The translations under genes were made by a program, and so were the position numbers. From assembly GCA_033721235.1 (NCBI GenBank), contig JAWWAY010000007.1:62001-126000 (forward strand): 64,000 bases of DNA, written 5' to 3'. The notes beneath the pieces were generated by a model. That model was not told where the DNA came from. It did not search any database and worked only from the letters and a program-made list of their open reading frames with translations. How positions within the stretch are numbered: position 1 is the first letter of the stretch; each line of letters starts with the position of its first letter. This stretch comes from UBA5078 sp033721235. GTDB taxonomy: Bacteria; Pseudomonadota; Gammaproteobacteria; Pseudomonadales; Pseudohongiellaceae. Below are positions 8,048-17,453 of the stretch, in pieces.

Positions 8048-9779
8048 TCGTGAGACGCAATTTAAGCCGCTGACTTGGCGGCTATATTTGATTCTATTCT
8101 GCATGTCGCTGTGTGTGATCGCTGTGATGTGGAAGTTGACGACTCTGCATGTTCTGGATCAGGAATTTCTGCTTGATCAAGGCGATGCCCGTACTATTAG
8201 GACCGAGCCTTTATCTGCGCACAGGGGGATTATCACCGATCGCAACGGCGAGCCTCTTGCTGTTAGTACTCCGGTTACCTCTATCTGGGTTGATCCAAGA
8301 CAAATTTCCGAAGAAGTTCGCGATATCGAACGCCTGGCTAACGCCATTGATATGGATGCTCAGCGCTTGGCAAGCAATATAGCGGCTAATGCAGATAAGA
8401 GTTTTCTATTTGTTAAGCGCCGCATGGCACCCGCAGATGCTGAAGCTGTTCTGGCTTTGGATATAGATGGCGTCTACTCACGAGAAGAGTTTCAGCGCTA
8501 TTACCCTCAGGGCGAGATTGCTGCCCATGTCGTTGGGTTTACTAATGTCGATGACATAGGGCAGGAAGGCTTAGAGTTGGCCTATGAAGACTGGTTGCGA
8601 GGCGTCCCAGGTAAACAACAGGTGCTGAAAGATCGACGCGGACGAGTGATTAAAGAGTTGGATACTATAGAGCCCGCGCAGCCTGGAAAGGACGTCGAGC
8701 TGAGCATCGATTTTCGTATTCAGAACCTAGCCTACAAAGCGTTGAAATCAGAATACTTACTAAGAGAGGCTAAGTCGGCCTCTGTTGTCGTTATCGACGT
8801 GAGTACCGGCGAAGTCCTAGCGATGGTTAATCAGCCTTCTTATAACCCAAATAATCGCAGCACCATTACTGATTTTGGCGCCATAAGAAATCGCGCTGTT
8901 ACGGATCTCATTGAGCCAGGCTCTACTGTGAAGCCATTTACTATCGCGGCGGCGCTCGAGAGTGGTTTTTACACGCCAGAAACACTGATTGATACCAGCC
9001 CTGGGAGAATGAGAGTCGGCAGAGACTGGGTTACTGACGCGACTACCAGAGCGGTTAATCACGGAGTGCTTCCGCTTAGAGGAGTCATTACCAAGTCGAG
9101 CAATGTGGGCGCGTCCAAGATTGCATTGGCATTGGGTCACGAGCCTTTGAGAGAAATGTTGGGGCGCGTCGGGTTCGGACAAGACACTGGCAGTGGTTTC
9201 CCTGGTGAACGCGGTGGTTTGCTGCCCAATCATAGAGTTTGGCACGACATTGAAACGGCGACACTGTCCTACGGCTATGGCTTGTCTGTCTCTGCACTAC
9301 AGTTAGCCCAAGCTTATGTGAGTATCGCAAACGGCGGCATAAAAAAACCGGTATCTCTCCTTAAGCTGGGGGAGGAGCAAGTAGCCTCTTTGCCAGAAAA
9401 TAGAGTATTGAGCGAAACCGTGTCTGCTCAGGTTCGGGACGCATTAGAGACGGTTGTTGATCGCGAGCGCGGCGGTGGTGCGGTGGCGGCAAATGTCCCT
9501 TTCTATAGCGTTGCGGGTAAAACCGGTACCGCCCACGTAGTTGGCTCAGGTGGTTATGAAAGCAGTGTTTATAACTCGTTGTTCGCGGGCTATGCCCCGG
9601 CCAGTGATCCGAAAGTAGTAGTGGTAATTGTGATGAATCAGCCAGGTGGTGGTCAGCACTACGGTAGTCAAGTCGCTGCCCCGCTTTTCTCCCAAATTGT
9701 GGCAGGAACAATGCGCATTTTAAATGTAGCGCCCGATAAGATAGACGAATCAGAACTTCTCAAACTGAGTGCTCTATAA
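8040..9779 (+). CDS. ftsI: Peptidoglycan DD-transpeptidase FtsI (PBP3)
   Basis: Septal class B penicillin-binding protein that cross-links peptidoglycan at the division site with FtsW. 579 residues: short cytoplasmic tail, one membrane helix (about 14-36), a pedestal domain starting near RGIITDRNGEPLAVS, and a C-terminal transpeptidase domain. Catalytic motifs are present: SxxK as STVK with Ser295 and Lys298, SxN as SSN at 353-355, and KTGT from Lys494. The gene overlaps ftsL and is followed by murE after 15 bases. No truncation or unusual residue was noticed. Confidence 0.97.
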   Translation: MSDRETQFKPLTWRLYLILFCMSLCVIAVMWKLTTLHVLDQEFLLDQGDARTIRTEPLSAHRGIITDRNGEPLAVSTPVTSIWVDPRQISEEVRDIERLANAIDMDAQRLASNIAANADKSFLFVKRRMAPADAEAVLALDIDGVYSREEFQRYYPQGEIAAHVVGFTNVDDIGQEGLELAYEDWLRGVPGKQQVLKDRRGRVIKELDTIEPAQPGKDVELSIDFRIQNLAYKALKSEYLLREAKSASVVVIDVSTGEVLAMVNQPSYNPNNRSTITDFGAIRNRAVTDLIEPGSTVKPFTIAAALESGFYTPETLIDTSPGRMRVGRDWVTDATTRAVNHGVLPLRGVITKSSNVGASKIALALGHEPLREMLGRVGFGQDTGSGFPGERGGLLPNHRVWHDIETATLSYGYGLSVSALQLAQAYVSIANGGIKKPVSLLKLGEEQVASLPENRVLSETVSAQVRDALETVVDRERGGGAVAANVPFYSVAGKTGTAHVVGSGGYESSVYNSLFAGYAPASDPKVVVVIVMNQPGGGQHYGSQVAAPLFSQIVAGTMRILNVAPDKIDESELLKLSAL

Positions 9780-9794
9780 AACGGATGCAACACT

Positions 9795-11360
9795 ATGAAT
9801 ACGGCGAAGAATATTTTGTATACGACATCACTTAATCAATTACTCGAAGAAATAAGCGAATCATCTGTTGATTTGCCTTCAGGGCTTGATGTGCAAATTA
9901 GCGGTGTACAAATGGATAGTCGCTTGGTTAATCCAGGTGATTTGTTCTTCGCTACCTTCGGAGCGAACCATGATGCTCGCGACTATATTGATCTGGCGAT
10001 TGCAAAAGGAGCGTCTGCGGTCTTGGCCCATGCTGGTGGTCAGTGGCAAGGGCTTACGATACGTAATGGTGTGGCTGTAATAGCAATCGACGACCTGTCT
10101 AGCAAGATTGGTTTTATAGCGAGCCGGTATTTTGATGACCCAAGTGCGGCGATGACAATGGTGGGGGTTACCGGTACCAATGGAAAAACCAGTTGTACGC
10201 ATTTCTTGGCACAGCTGGCCGCTCAGTTGAAATACAGTTGTGGTTTGATTGGTACGCTTGGTAGTGGTTTTCTGGGAGAGTTGACAGATAGTGCTTATAC
10301 AACACCCGATGCTGTAAATGTTCAAAGAATTCTTGCGGACATGCGACATGATGGCGCCGATATGGTGGCAATGGAAGTCTCTTCCCAGGGGCTTCATCAG
10401 TACCGTGTTTCTGGTGTGCAGTTTGATGTGGCAGTGTTTACAAACTTAACGAGAGAGCACCTAGACTACCATGGCGATATGAGAAGCTATGCCGATACTA
10501 AGGCTCGACTTTTTCAAGGTAAGAACTTGCATAGTGCTGTGATCAATGTCGATGATCAATATGGTTCGTTTATGCTCGATAGCCTGGCACCAAGTGTAAA
10601 GAGTTATACCTTTAGCACTAAGTGTAAGCACGCTGATGTTCATGCACAGAAAATTGAGTACACACCGAGCGGCTATAAGGCTGTCATCAATACGCCACTA
10701 GGCAGTGGTGAGGTAAGCGGTAGCCTGCTTGGTCGATTCAATTTCAGTAATGTTTTAGCCGTTATAACCACGCTCATTGCCACAGAGTCTAGGCGCCCGA
10801 ATTTTTCATTAGATGCTATTTTTTCTGGTGTTTCTCGATTGCGCCCGGTGGATGGACGCATGCAGATTGTGGGCGAGGTCGGTGATATTACTGCGGTGGT
10901 CGATTACGCACACACGCCCGACGCTTTGCGTAGCGCATTAGTTGCACTAAAAGATCATTTTGATGGAAAAATCTGGTGTGTCTTTGGCTGTGGTGGCAAT
11001 AGAGATACGGGCAAGCGCCCCTTAATGGCTGAAGTGGCCGAAGCAAACGCAGACTACCTGCTCGTGACCGATGATAATCCTCGTACAGAGTCTCCTGATG
11101 AGATTGTTAAACAAATAATGCTGGGCTTCGAAGATGCTTCTCGGGTCAAGGTAGAGAGAGATCGAGCCAAAGCTATTGCGTTTGCAATAGAGCAAGCAAA
11201 ATCTGGTGATGTTGTTCTCATTGCCGGAAAAGGGCATGAGACCTATCAAGATGTTAATGGTAATCGCATGGCATTTAGTGATGTGAGTCAGGCGAGAGTT
11301 GCGCTTCAAGCAAGACAGCAAAAGATTGAAGATTTAGGGCGAGACGCTAATGATTCATAA
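9795..11360 (+). CDS. murE: UDP-MurNAc-tripeptide ligase MurE (meso-diaminopimelate adding)
   Basis: Cytoplasmic ATP-dependent ligase that adds the third stem-peptide residue to UDP-MurNAc-L-Ala-D-Glu. 521 residues with the three Mur domains. The ATP-binding loop GVTGTNGKTS has Lys131. The substrate-selecting motif DNPR is at 427-430; this motif marks meso-diaminopimelate rather than lysine as the amino acid, as expected for a Gram-negative. GHETYQ near the C-terminus is also typical. It overlaps murF by 11 bases. Confidence 0.97.
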   Translation: MNTAKNILYTTSLNQLLEEISESSVDLPSGLDVQISGVQMDSRLVNPGDLFFATFGANHDARDYIDLAIAKGASAVLAHAGGQWQGLTIRNGVAVIAIDDLSSKIGFIASRYFDDPSAAMTMVGVTGTNGKTSCTHFLAQLAAQLKYSCGLIGTLGSGFLGELTDSAYTTPDAVNVQRILADMRHDGADMVAMEVSSQGLHQYRVSGVQFDVAVFTNLTREHLDYHGDMRSYADTKARLFQGKNLHSAVINVDDQYGSFMLDSLAPSVKSYTFSTKCKHADVHAQKIEYTPSGYKAVINTPLGSGEVSGSLLGRFNFSNVLAVITTLIATESRRPNFSLDAIFSGVSRLRPVDGRMQIVGEVGDITAVVDYAHTPDALRSALVALKDHFDGKIWCVFGCGGNRDTGKRPLMAEVAEANADYLLVTDDNPRTESPDEIVKQIMLGFEDASRVKVERDRAKAIAFAIEQAKSGDVVLIAGKGHETYQDVNGNRMAFSDVSQARVALQARQQKIEDLGRDANDS

Positions 11361-12723
11361 GATGCAATTGTCGAGTATTGCGCAAAGCCTAGATGGTAAG
11401 TTGCATGGCAACGATGCGAGCTTCGAGCGCGTGTGCACAGATACTAGAACTTTGCAGAAAGGCGATCTCTATATTGCTTTGGTAGGTGAAAACTTTAACG
11501 GTAATCACTTTGTGGAAAGCGCGGCGGCCAATGGTGCTTGTGCGGCTATAGTCAGTGAGCTTAGTGAGCATTCTTTGCCTCAGCTCGAGGTGGTGGATAC
11601 CACTAAAGCGCTAGGAGGTTTAGCCAAACTCAATCGCCTTGCATCCGCAGCGCGCGTGGCGGCTATTACCGGGAGTCAAGGTAAGACAAGTGTTAAGGAA
11701 ATGCTGGGTAAGATCATGAGTTGTGTCGATACGACCTTGGTGACCCAAGGTAATTTTAATAATCATATTGGGGTGCCTCTCACTCTGATGGATTTAGCAC
11801 AAGAGCATGAGTTTGCCGTTATTGAGCTTGGGGCCAGTGGCCCAGGCGAGATCGCCTATACAGTGGACATGGTAAAGCCTGATGTTTGCGTTATTACCAA
11901 TGCCGCAGAAACGCACGTAGAGGGCTTTGGTAGTCTGCAGGGCGTTGTGGAGACCAAAGGAGAAATTATTGATGGTGTGCAAGAGGACGGTGTTGTTGTT
12001 CTCAATGCTAGTGATGCGAATTTTGCACAGTGGCTGGCGCGCGCAGGTGCAAAGAAAGTCGTCACCTTTGCCGTGCAGTTAAATGAATCGACTGTGCAAA
12101 GCGATTATCTTGCGTGTGATGTGAGTAATCTCGATGGCATTAGCAATAAGTTTGTACTGCGTACACCTATCGGTGAAGTGGATGTGCAGTTGGCCCTGCC
12201 CGGCAATCACAACGTTGCCAATGCAGCGGCGGCGGCAGCGGTAGCCATTGAAATGGGAGCAAGCTTAAGCCAAGTCAAAGAAGGTTTGTCCAAAGTAAAC
12301 CCGGTTCCTGGTCGCTTGGCTAAGTGTAAAGGTATCGGTGGCTTTACTCTCATTGATGATAGCTACAATGCGAGCCCTTCTTCTTTTAAGGCTGCCATTG
12401 ATGTGCTCGCTGCCAACGATGGAAAAAAAGTTCTCATCATGGGTGATATGGGAGAGCTGGGCGAGAAGACTACAGGCGAACATCGTGCAGTTGGTCAGTA
12501 TGCTGCGCAAGCAAAAATTAATGAGCTGTGGGCAGTGGGTAAATTCAGTGCCTTGGCTGCAAAAAGTTTTGGTGTAAATGGCAAGCATTTTGAGAGCCAA
12601 GATGCGTTGGTGGAATTTGCCAATGACAATTTGGATCAGAAAACAGTAGCTCTGGTTAAGGGCTCAAGAAGTGCTGCGATGGACAATATTGTTAAACGAC
12701 TTAAAAGTGGAGAACTAGCCTAA
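11350..12723 (+). CDS. murF: UDP-MurNAc-tripeptide:D-Ala-D-Ala ligase MurF
   Basis: Adds the D-Ala-D-Ala dipeptide to finish the cytoplasmic UDP-MurNAc-pentapeptide. 457 residues: N-terminal domain with DTRTLQKGDLYIAL, ATP loop AAITGSQGKTS with Lys112, central NNHIGVPLTL and NAAETHVEGFGS, C-terminal DDSYNASPSS and GDMGELGE. Start could be ATG 11350 or the Met at residue 5 (11362); the first overlaps murE by 11 bases. Its stop overlaps the mraY start (TAATG), so the pair is probably translationally coupled. Confidence 0.97.
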   Translation: MIHKMQLSSIAQSLDGKLHGNDASFERVCTDTRTLQKGDLYIALVGENFNGNHFVESAAANGACAAIVSELSEHSLPQLEVVDTTKALGGLAKLNRLASAARVAAITGSQGKTSVKEMLGKIMSCVDTTLVTQGNFNNHIGVPLTLMDLAQEHEFAVIELGASGPGEIAYTVDMVKPDVCVITNAAETHVEGFGSLQGVVETKGEIIDGVQEDGVVVLNASDANFAQWLARAGAKKVVTFAVQLNESTVQSDYLACDVSNLDGISNKFVLRTPIGEVDVQLALPGNHNVANAAAAAAVAIEMGASLSQVKEGLSKVNPVPGRLAKCKGIGGFTLIDDSYNASPSSFKAAIDVLAANDGKKVLIMGDMGELGEKTTGEHRAVGQYAAQAKINELWAVGKFSALAAKSFGVNGKHFESQDALVEFANDNLDQKTVALVKGSRSAAMDNIVKRLKSGELA

Positions 12724-13805
12724 TGCTGGTATGGCTGAGCACATATTTGGAACAGTTTGATAGTGGCTTTGCTGTATTTCAGTATATTACAGTGCGCGGC
12801 ATTTTTAGCATATTAACGGCGCTGGCAATCTCTTTGATAATCGGTCCATTAATGATTCGTAAGCTAGTCTCAATGCAGATTGGGCAGGTAGTACGAGACG
12901 ATGGCCCCGAGAGTCACTTTAGCAAAGCCGGCACCCCTACGATGGGTGGAGCGTTGATTCTCGTTAGTATCGCTATTAGTACTCTTCTATGGTCCGATCT
13001 TTCCAACCACTATATCTGGACTACCTTGGTAGTGACCTTGTTGTTCGGGGCAATAGGATGGGTGGACGATTATCGAAAAGTGTACGAGAAGAACCCCGTA
13101 GGCTTACCTGCGCGTTGGAAGTATTTCTGGCAGTCCGTCATCGGTGTAGGTGCGGCTAGTTTTCTCTATTTCAGTGCCTTAGGTCCTGCTGAAACTCATT
13201 ATATTGTTCCCTTCTTTAAAGATGTTTCTCTTAACTTGGGAATTATGTACATCGTAATTACCTACTTTGTCATTGTCGGTAGCAGTAATTCGGTAAATCT
13301 AACTGATGGTCTAGACGGCTTGGCGATTATGCCAACTGTAATGGTGGGGGGCGCTCTAGGCCTTATCGCATATTTGTCGGGCAATATTGAATTCTCTGAG
13401 TATCTGCGAATTCCTTATGTGGCCGGGGCGGGTGAGCTTGTCATCTTCTGCGGCACTATCGTGGGGGCGGGTCTGGGCTTTCTTTGGTTTAACACCTATC
13501 CGGCACAAGTATTCATGGGTGACGTGGGCTCTCTTGCCTTGGGTGCCGCACTCGGAATTGTTGCAGTGATAGCGCGTCATGAAATTGTGCTGTTCATCAT
13601 GGGCGGAATATTCGTAATGGAAACGGTGTCGGTCATTCTGCAAGTCGGCTCTTACAAGATGCGTAAGAAACGTATCTTTAAGATGGCGCCTATCCACCAT
13701 CACTTCGAACTAAAAGGCTGGCCAGAGCCAAGAGTGATAGTTCGATTTTGGATTATCACCGTAATGTTGGTGCTTTTTGGTTTGGCAACACTGAAATTGA
13801 GGTAA
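12723..13805 (+). CDS. mraY: Phospho-MurNAc-pentapeptide translocase MraY
   Basis: Integral membrane enzyme that transfers phospho-MurNAc-pentapeptide to undecaprenyl phosphate, making lipid I. 360 residues with about ten membrane helices. Signature features: KAGTPTMGG near residue 70, the catalytic DD in GWVDDYRK, NLTDGLDGLA, NTYPAQVFMGDVGSLALG, and MAPIHHHFELKGWPE near the C-terminus. Length and motifs are standard. It is followed 5 bases after its stop by the GTG start of murD. Confidence 0.98.
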   Translation: MLVWLSTYLEQFDSGFAVFQYITVRGIFSILTALAISLIIGPLMIRKLVSMQIGQVVRDDGPESHFSKAGTPTMGGALILVSIAISTLLWSDLSNHYIWTTLVVTLLFGAIGWVDDYRKVYEKNPVGLPARWKYFWQSVIGVGAASFLYFSALGPAETHYIVPFFKDVSLNLGIMYIVITYFVIVGSSNSVNLTDGLDGLAIMPTVMVGGALGLIAYLSGNIEFSEYLRIPYVAGAGELVIFCGTIVGAGLGFLWFNTYPAQVFMGDVGSLALGAALGIVAVIARHEIVLFIMGGIFVMETVSVILQVGSYKMRKKRIFKMAPIHHHFELKGWPEPRVIVRFWIITVMLVLFGLATLKLR

Positions 13806-13810
13806 AGAGA

Positions 13811-15160
13811 GTGAATATTAACGAGCGAGTAATAGTAGGAATGGGGGTGACAGGCTTGTCCTGTGCGCGCTATTTCCGCTCGCTCGGAGAAACGTTCTCT
13901 ATTGCAGATAGTAGGGAGAATCCTCCTGGTCTGGACGATTTTGTGAAGGAGTTTCCAGAGCAGACGCCTATGACAGGCCCTTTTCATGACAAGCAGTTCT
14001 GCGAAGCTAGCGAACTAGTTGTAAGCCCCGGTGTTAGTTTGAAGACACCGGCGGTAAAAGCGGCAATTGACGCGGGCGTCTTTATTACTGGTGATATCGA
14101 TATCTTTAGTCGTGCCGCGTCAGCGCCAGTTGTTGCAGTGACCGGCTCAAATGGTAAGAGTACCGTTGTGAGTTTATTGGGCGAGATGGCGCGTCACGCC
14201 GGATTACATGTAGCCGTCGGTGGCAATCTGGATGGAAAAGGCGCGCGGCCAGCTTTAGATCTACTGAGCGATAAGGGCTGTGATTTATATGTGCTTGAGC
14301 TGTCCAGTTTTCAATTAGAGACTACCCATAAACTTGGTGCGAAGGCGGTGGCTGTACTCAATATCTCTGAAGATCATATGGATCGCTACGATGATATGGA
14401 CGCCTATGCTGGCGCTAAGCACAGGATCTTTAATTCCTGTGAAGTTGCGATCATCAATAGGCAGGAGCCTAGCTCATATTTACCTGCAAAGCACGAAGCC
14501 GTAGTCGTGAGCATTGGGCTTGATAGCCCTGGGCAAGATCAGTGGGGCTTACGTGATATTGATGGCGAAGCGTATTTAGCGAGGGGTGAGCAAAAGCTTC
14601 TTCGACGCAGCGAAGTGAAGATGCCCGGCAAGCATAATGTGGTAAATGCCCTTACGGCTTTAGCGCTGGGCGAAGCAGTTGGTTTGCCGCTGGAAAAAAT
14701 GCTGGAAACGCTCAAGAGTTTTGCGGGACTACCCCATAGGTGCGAGTGGGTGGCACAGATCGAAGGTGTTCAATACTTTAACGATTCCAAAGGCACCAAT
14801 GTTGGCGCAAGCATTACAGCTATTGAGAGCGTGAGTGAATTAATCTCCGGCAAAATTGTGCTGATTGCTGGCGGGCTGGATAAGGACTCTGATTTCTCAG
14901 TGATGGCACCGGTTTTAGAGAAGCACGTCTCGGCCGCTGTTCTGATTGGCCAAGACGCTGAGACTTTGGCAACAGCGTTTCGTCGTACAGTTCCAGTTGT
15001 ATTGGCGCAAAGCATGTCGGAGGCCGTCCTTAGAAGTAGCGAGCTCGCTCAAGCAGGTGATGCTGTTCTGCTTTCCCCTGCGTGCGCAAGTTTCGATATG
15101 TTTAAAGGCTATGCGGATAGGGGTGAAGCATTTTGCAATGCTGTGGAGGACTTGTCATGA
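13811..15160 (+). CDS. murD: UDP-MurNAc-L-alanine:D-glutamate ligase MurD
   Basis: Adds D-Glu to UDP-MurNAc-L-Ala in the cytoplasm. I place the start at GTG 13811, just after mraY; an upstream ATG at 13748 in the same frame would overlap mraY by 58 bases and add a non-homologous N-terminus. That gives 449 residues, normal for MurD. Motifs: VGMGVTGLSCARYF (UDP-binding), VTGSNGKST with Lys116, NISEDHMDRYDDM, and C-terminal LLSPACASFDMFKGYADRG. Its TGA overlaps the ATG of ftsW. Confidence 0.96.
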   Translation: MNINERVIVGMGVTGLSCARYFRSLGETFSIADSRENPPGLDDFVKEFPEQTPMTGPFHDKQFCEASELVVSPGVSLKTPAVKAAIDAGVFITGDIDIFSRAASAPVVAVTGSNGKSTVVSLLGEMARHAGLHVAVGGNLDGKGARPALDLLSDKGCDLYVLELSSFQLETTHKLGAKAVAVLNISEDHMDRYDDMDAYAGAKHRIFNSCEVAIINRQEPSSYLPAKHEAVVVSIGLDSPGQDQWGLRDIDGEAYLARGEQKLLRRSEVKMPGKHNVVNALTALALGEAVGLPLEKMLETLKSFAGLPHRCEWVAQIEGVQYFNDSKGTNVGASITAIESVSELISGKIVLIAGGLDKDSDFSVMAPVLEKHVSAAVLIGQDAETLATAFRRTVPVVLAQSMSEAVLRSSELAQAGDAVLLSPACASFDMFKGYADRGEAFCNAVEDLS

Positions 15161-16344
15161 GTGCTCATGCTATTACAGCGGGTCGCAGTGGTGTGGCCGC
15201 AGTGGATGTAAACAATCGGATTCACGGCTTGTTATTGGTCATGCTGTTGTTGATGACTATCGGTTTGCTGATGATGACTTCGGCTTCGGTGGAGATAGCC
15301 AGTAGCCAGTATTCTGATCCGTTTTTCTTTCTAAAACGACAGTTGATTTTCACTGCGCTGAGCTTGACTGTATTCGCCGTGGCACTAAAGACGCCAATGC
15401 GGTTTTGGTACGACGCTAGTTGGTTTCTATTGATGGCCTCGTTTGCGTTGCTGTTGTTGGTATTGGTTCCAGGTGTTGGAAAGGTCGTGAACGGTAGTGC
15501 ACGGTGGATTGATCTTGGTTTTTATAATTTGCAGCCTTCAGAGATGGCGAAGCTGTTTATAGTGGTTTATGTGGCGGCTTATCTTGCTCGGCACCGAGAA
15601 GAAGTGGTGAATACATGGAGCGGTTTTCTTAAGCCCATGTTGATGCTTACCGGTGCAATTGTGCTCTTGCATTTTGAGCCGGACCACGGTGCGATGGTTA
15701 TTCTTATCGGCGCTACCTTTAGTCTTATCTTTCTGGCGGGCGCCAAGCTCCATCGGTTCAGCTTTGTACTGGGAGTGTGCGTTGCCGCTGTCGCCGTATT
15801 GGCAGTTATGAAGCCTTACGTGCTAGATCGATTTTCTTCGTTTCTTAACCCTTGGGCAGAAGAGTATGTCTACGGCGAGGGCTATCAGTTGACACAGGCG
15901 TTGATAGCGTTCGGTCGCGGCGGGATATTTGGCGAAGGTCTAGGCAACTCTATTCAGAAGCTCTACTTTCTGCCCGAAGCTCACACGGATTTTGTGCTCG
16001 CTATAGTGGCCGAAGAGTTTGGATTGCTCGGTGTGACCATTGTCATTGGTCTCTTTGTCGCACTAATCGTTCAAGGGTTTCGAATTGGTAAAAAAGTAGA
16101 GGCAGGTGGCGAGCTGTTTTTAGCTTACGTTGCTTATGGCATTGCCTTGCTATTTGCCTGTCAAACTTTAATCAATGTGGGTGTGAATGTGGGGCTTCTT
16201 CCCACTAAGGGTTTGACTCTACCTTTCCTGAGCTACGGCGGTAACTCGCTGTTGGTGAGTTGTTTGATGGTGGGCATATTGATGCGCATTGACTATGAGT
16301 TTGCCCAGAGTAATCGCAAGAATGCTCGAAGGGGGCAATCATGA
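15157..16344 (+). CDS. ftsW: Lipid II polymerase FtsW
   Basis: SEDS-family peptidoglycan glycosyltransferase of the septum, partner of FtsI. From ATG 15157 it has 395 residues; GGAGG lies just upstream and the ATGA overlap with murD supports this start over an in-frame ATG at 15133. About ten membrane helices. Family signatures: VNGSARWIDLGFYNLQPSE (the loop with the SEDS ARWI motif), QLTQALIAFGRGGIFGEGLGNS, and LPTKGLTLPFLSYGGNSL. It overlaps murG by 4 bases. Confidence 0.97.
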   Translation: MSAHAITAGRSGVAAVDVNNRIHGLLLVMLLLMTIGLLMMTSASVEIASSQYSDPFFFLKRQLIFTALSLTVFAVALKTPMRFWYDASWFLLMASFALLLLVLVPGVGKVVNGSARWIDLGFYNLQPSEMAKLFIVVYVAAYLARHREEVVNTWSGFLKPMLMLTGAIVLLHFEPDHGAMVILIGATFSLIFLAGAKLHRFSFVLGVCVAAVAVLAVMKPYVLDRFSSFLNPWAEEYVYGEGYQLTQALIAFGRGGIFGEGLGNSIQKLYFLPEAHTDFVLAIVAEEFGLLGVTIVIGLFVALIVQGFRIGKKVEAGGELFLAYVAYGIALLFACQTLINVGVNVGLLPTKGLTLPFLSYGGNSLLVSCLMVGILMRIDYEFAQSNRKNARRGQS

Positions 16345-17453
16345 GCGCATTGGCACCGCAGAACTTTGGGTCTGTGCTCGTTATGGCAGGGGGCACTGGA
16401 GGGCATGTTTTTCCAGCCCTAAGTATAGCTCGAGAGTTACAAAGCAAAGGTTATCGAGTTGAGTGGTTGGGCACAGAATCCGGTTTGGAAGCCAAAGTGT
16501 TAGATGGGACAGATATTCCGTTGCACTGCATTCAAGCAAGAGGCTTGCGTGGTAAAGGGCTTGTCAGCCTCTTGTTGGCCCCCTTTATGGTGTTGCGAGC
16601 CGTTGTCGAGGCTGTAGCTGTAATAAAGGCGGTTGGTCCATGTTGTGTTTTGGGCATGGGCGGGTACGTCACTGGGCCTGGTGGAGTAGCGGCGAAACTA
16701 ATGGGTAAGCCTTTGTTGATACATGAACAAAATGCGGTGGCTGGGTTTACTAATCGTCTTCTGTCGCGGATAGCGGTACGAGTGATGGAGGCGTTTCCTG
16801 GAACGTTCGAGGCTAGTTCGAAAGTGCTGTGTACGGGAAATCCTGTGCGCAAAGAAATTTCGGCTATTGGTGAAAATGCCAGAGAAACTAGAAGCGCCGA
16901 TGCCCTTAGAGTATTGGTGATAGGCGGTAGTCTAGGTGCCGTAGCCATAAATCAGCTAGTGCCAGCAGCCCTTGCTGAAAGCCGTACTTGCGAGGAAGTT
17001 GAGATTTGGCACCAGGCTGGAAACCGCAATTTGGAACAAACATTGGAAGCCTATCGCAAGCATGGATTGAGTGTAGGCGAGCGCATTAGGGTAGCACCAT
17101 TTATTGATGATATGGCGCAGGCCTATCGGTGGGCAGATCTTGTGATTTGTCGCGCCGGAGCGATGACGGTAAGCGAGTTAGCGGCGGCAGGAAAGGCATC
17201 AATTCTAGTGCCTTTCCCCCACGCAGTTGATGATCATCAAACTAGCAATGCTAAGAGCTTAAGCGAGAGTGGTGCCGCCATATTGGTGCAGCAAAATGAG
17301 CTGGATAAAACCAAGTTGGCGTCACTGCTAGATGATTTTAGGAAGAACCGAGATCAGCTATACGCCATGGGCGAGAAAGCCAGAGAGCAGGCAAAATTAG
17401 AGGCAAGTGAATTAGTGAGTAGTAAATGTATAGAGGCATGTCGCTGTGAGTAG
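16341..17453 (+). CDS. murG: Lipid II synthase MurG (N-acetylglucosaminyltransferase)
   Basis: Peripheral inner-membrane GT28 glycosyltransferase that adds GlcNAc to lipid I to make lipid II. 370 residues in two Rossmann-like domains. Motifs: GGTGGHVFPALSIA at the N-terminus (about 13-26), GMGGYVTGPGGVAAKL, HEQNAVAGFTNR, and the C-terminal UDP-GlcNAc site VICRAGAMTVSELAAAGK followed by PFPHAVDDHQTSNA. Starts in a 4-base ATGA overlap with ftsW and overlaps murC by 8 bases. Confidence 0.97.
   Translation: MSALAPQNFGSVLVMAGGTGGHVFPALSIARELQSKGYRVEWLGTESGLEAKVLDGTDIPLHCIQARGLRGKGLVSLLLAPFMVLRAVVEAVAVIKAVGPCCVLGMGGYVTGPGGVAAKLMGKPLLIHEQNAVAGFTNRLLSRIAVRVMEAFPGTFEASSKVLCTGNPVRKEISAIGENARETRSADALRVLVIGGSLGAVAINQLVPAALAESRTCEEVEIWHQAGNRNLEQTLEAYRKHGLSVGERIRVAPFIDDMAQAYRWADLVICRAGAMTVSELAAAGKASILVPFPHAVDDHQTSNAKSLSESGAAILVQQNELDKTKLASLLDDFRKNRDQLYAMGEKAREQAKLEASELVSSKCIEACRCE

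Noticed and set aside
13748..13810. N-terminal extension of MurD
   Set aside because: Overlaps mraY and is unlike MurD N-termini; GTG 13811 gives the normal length.
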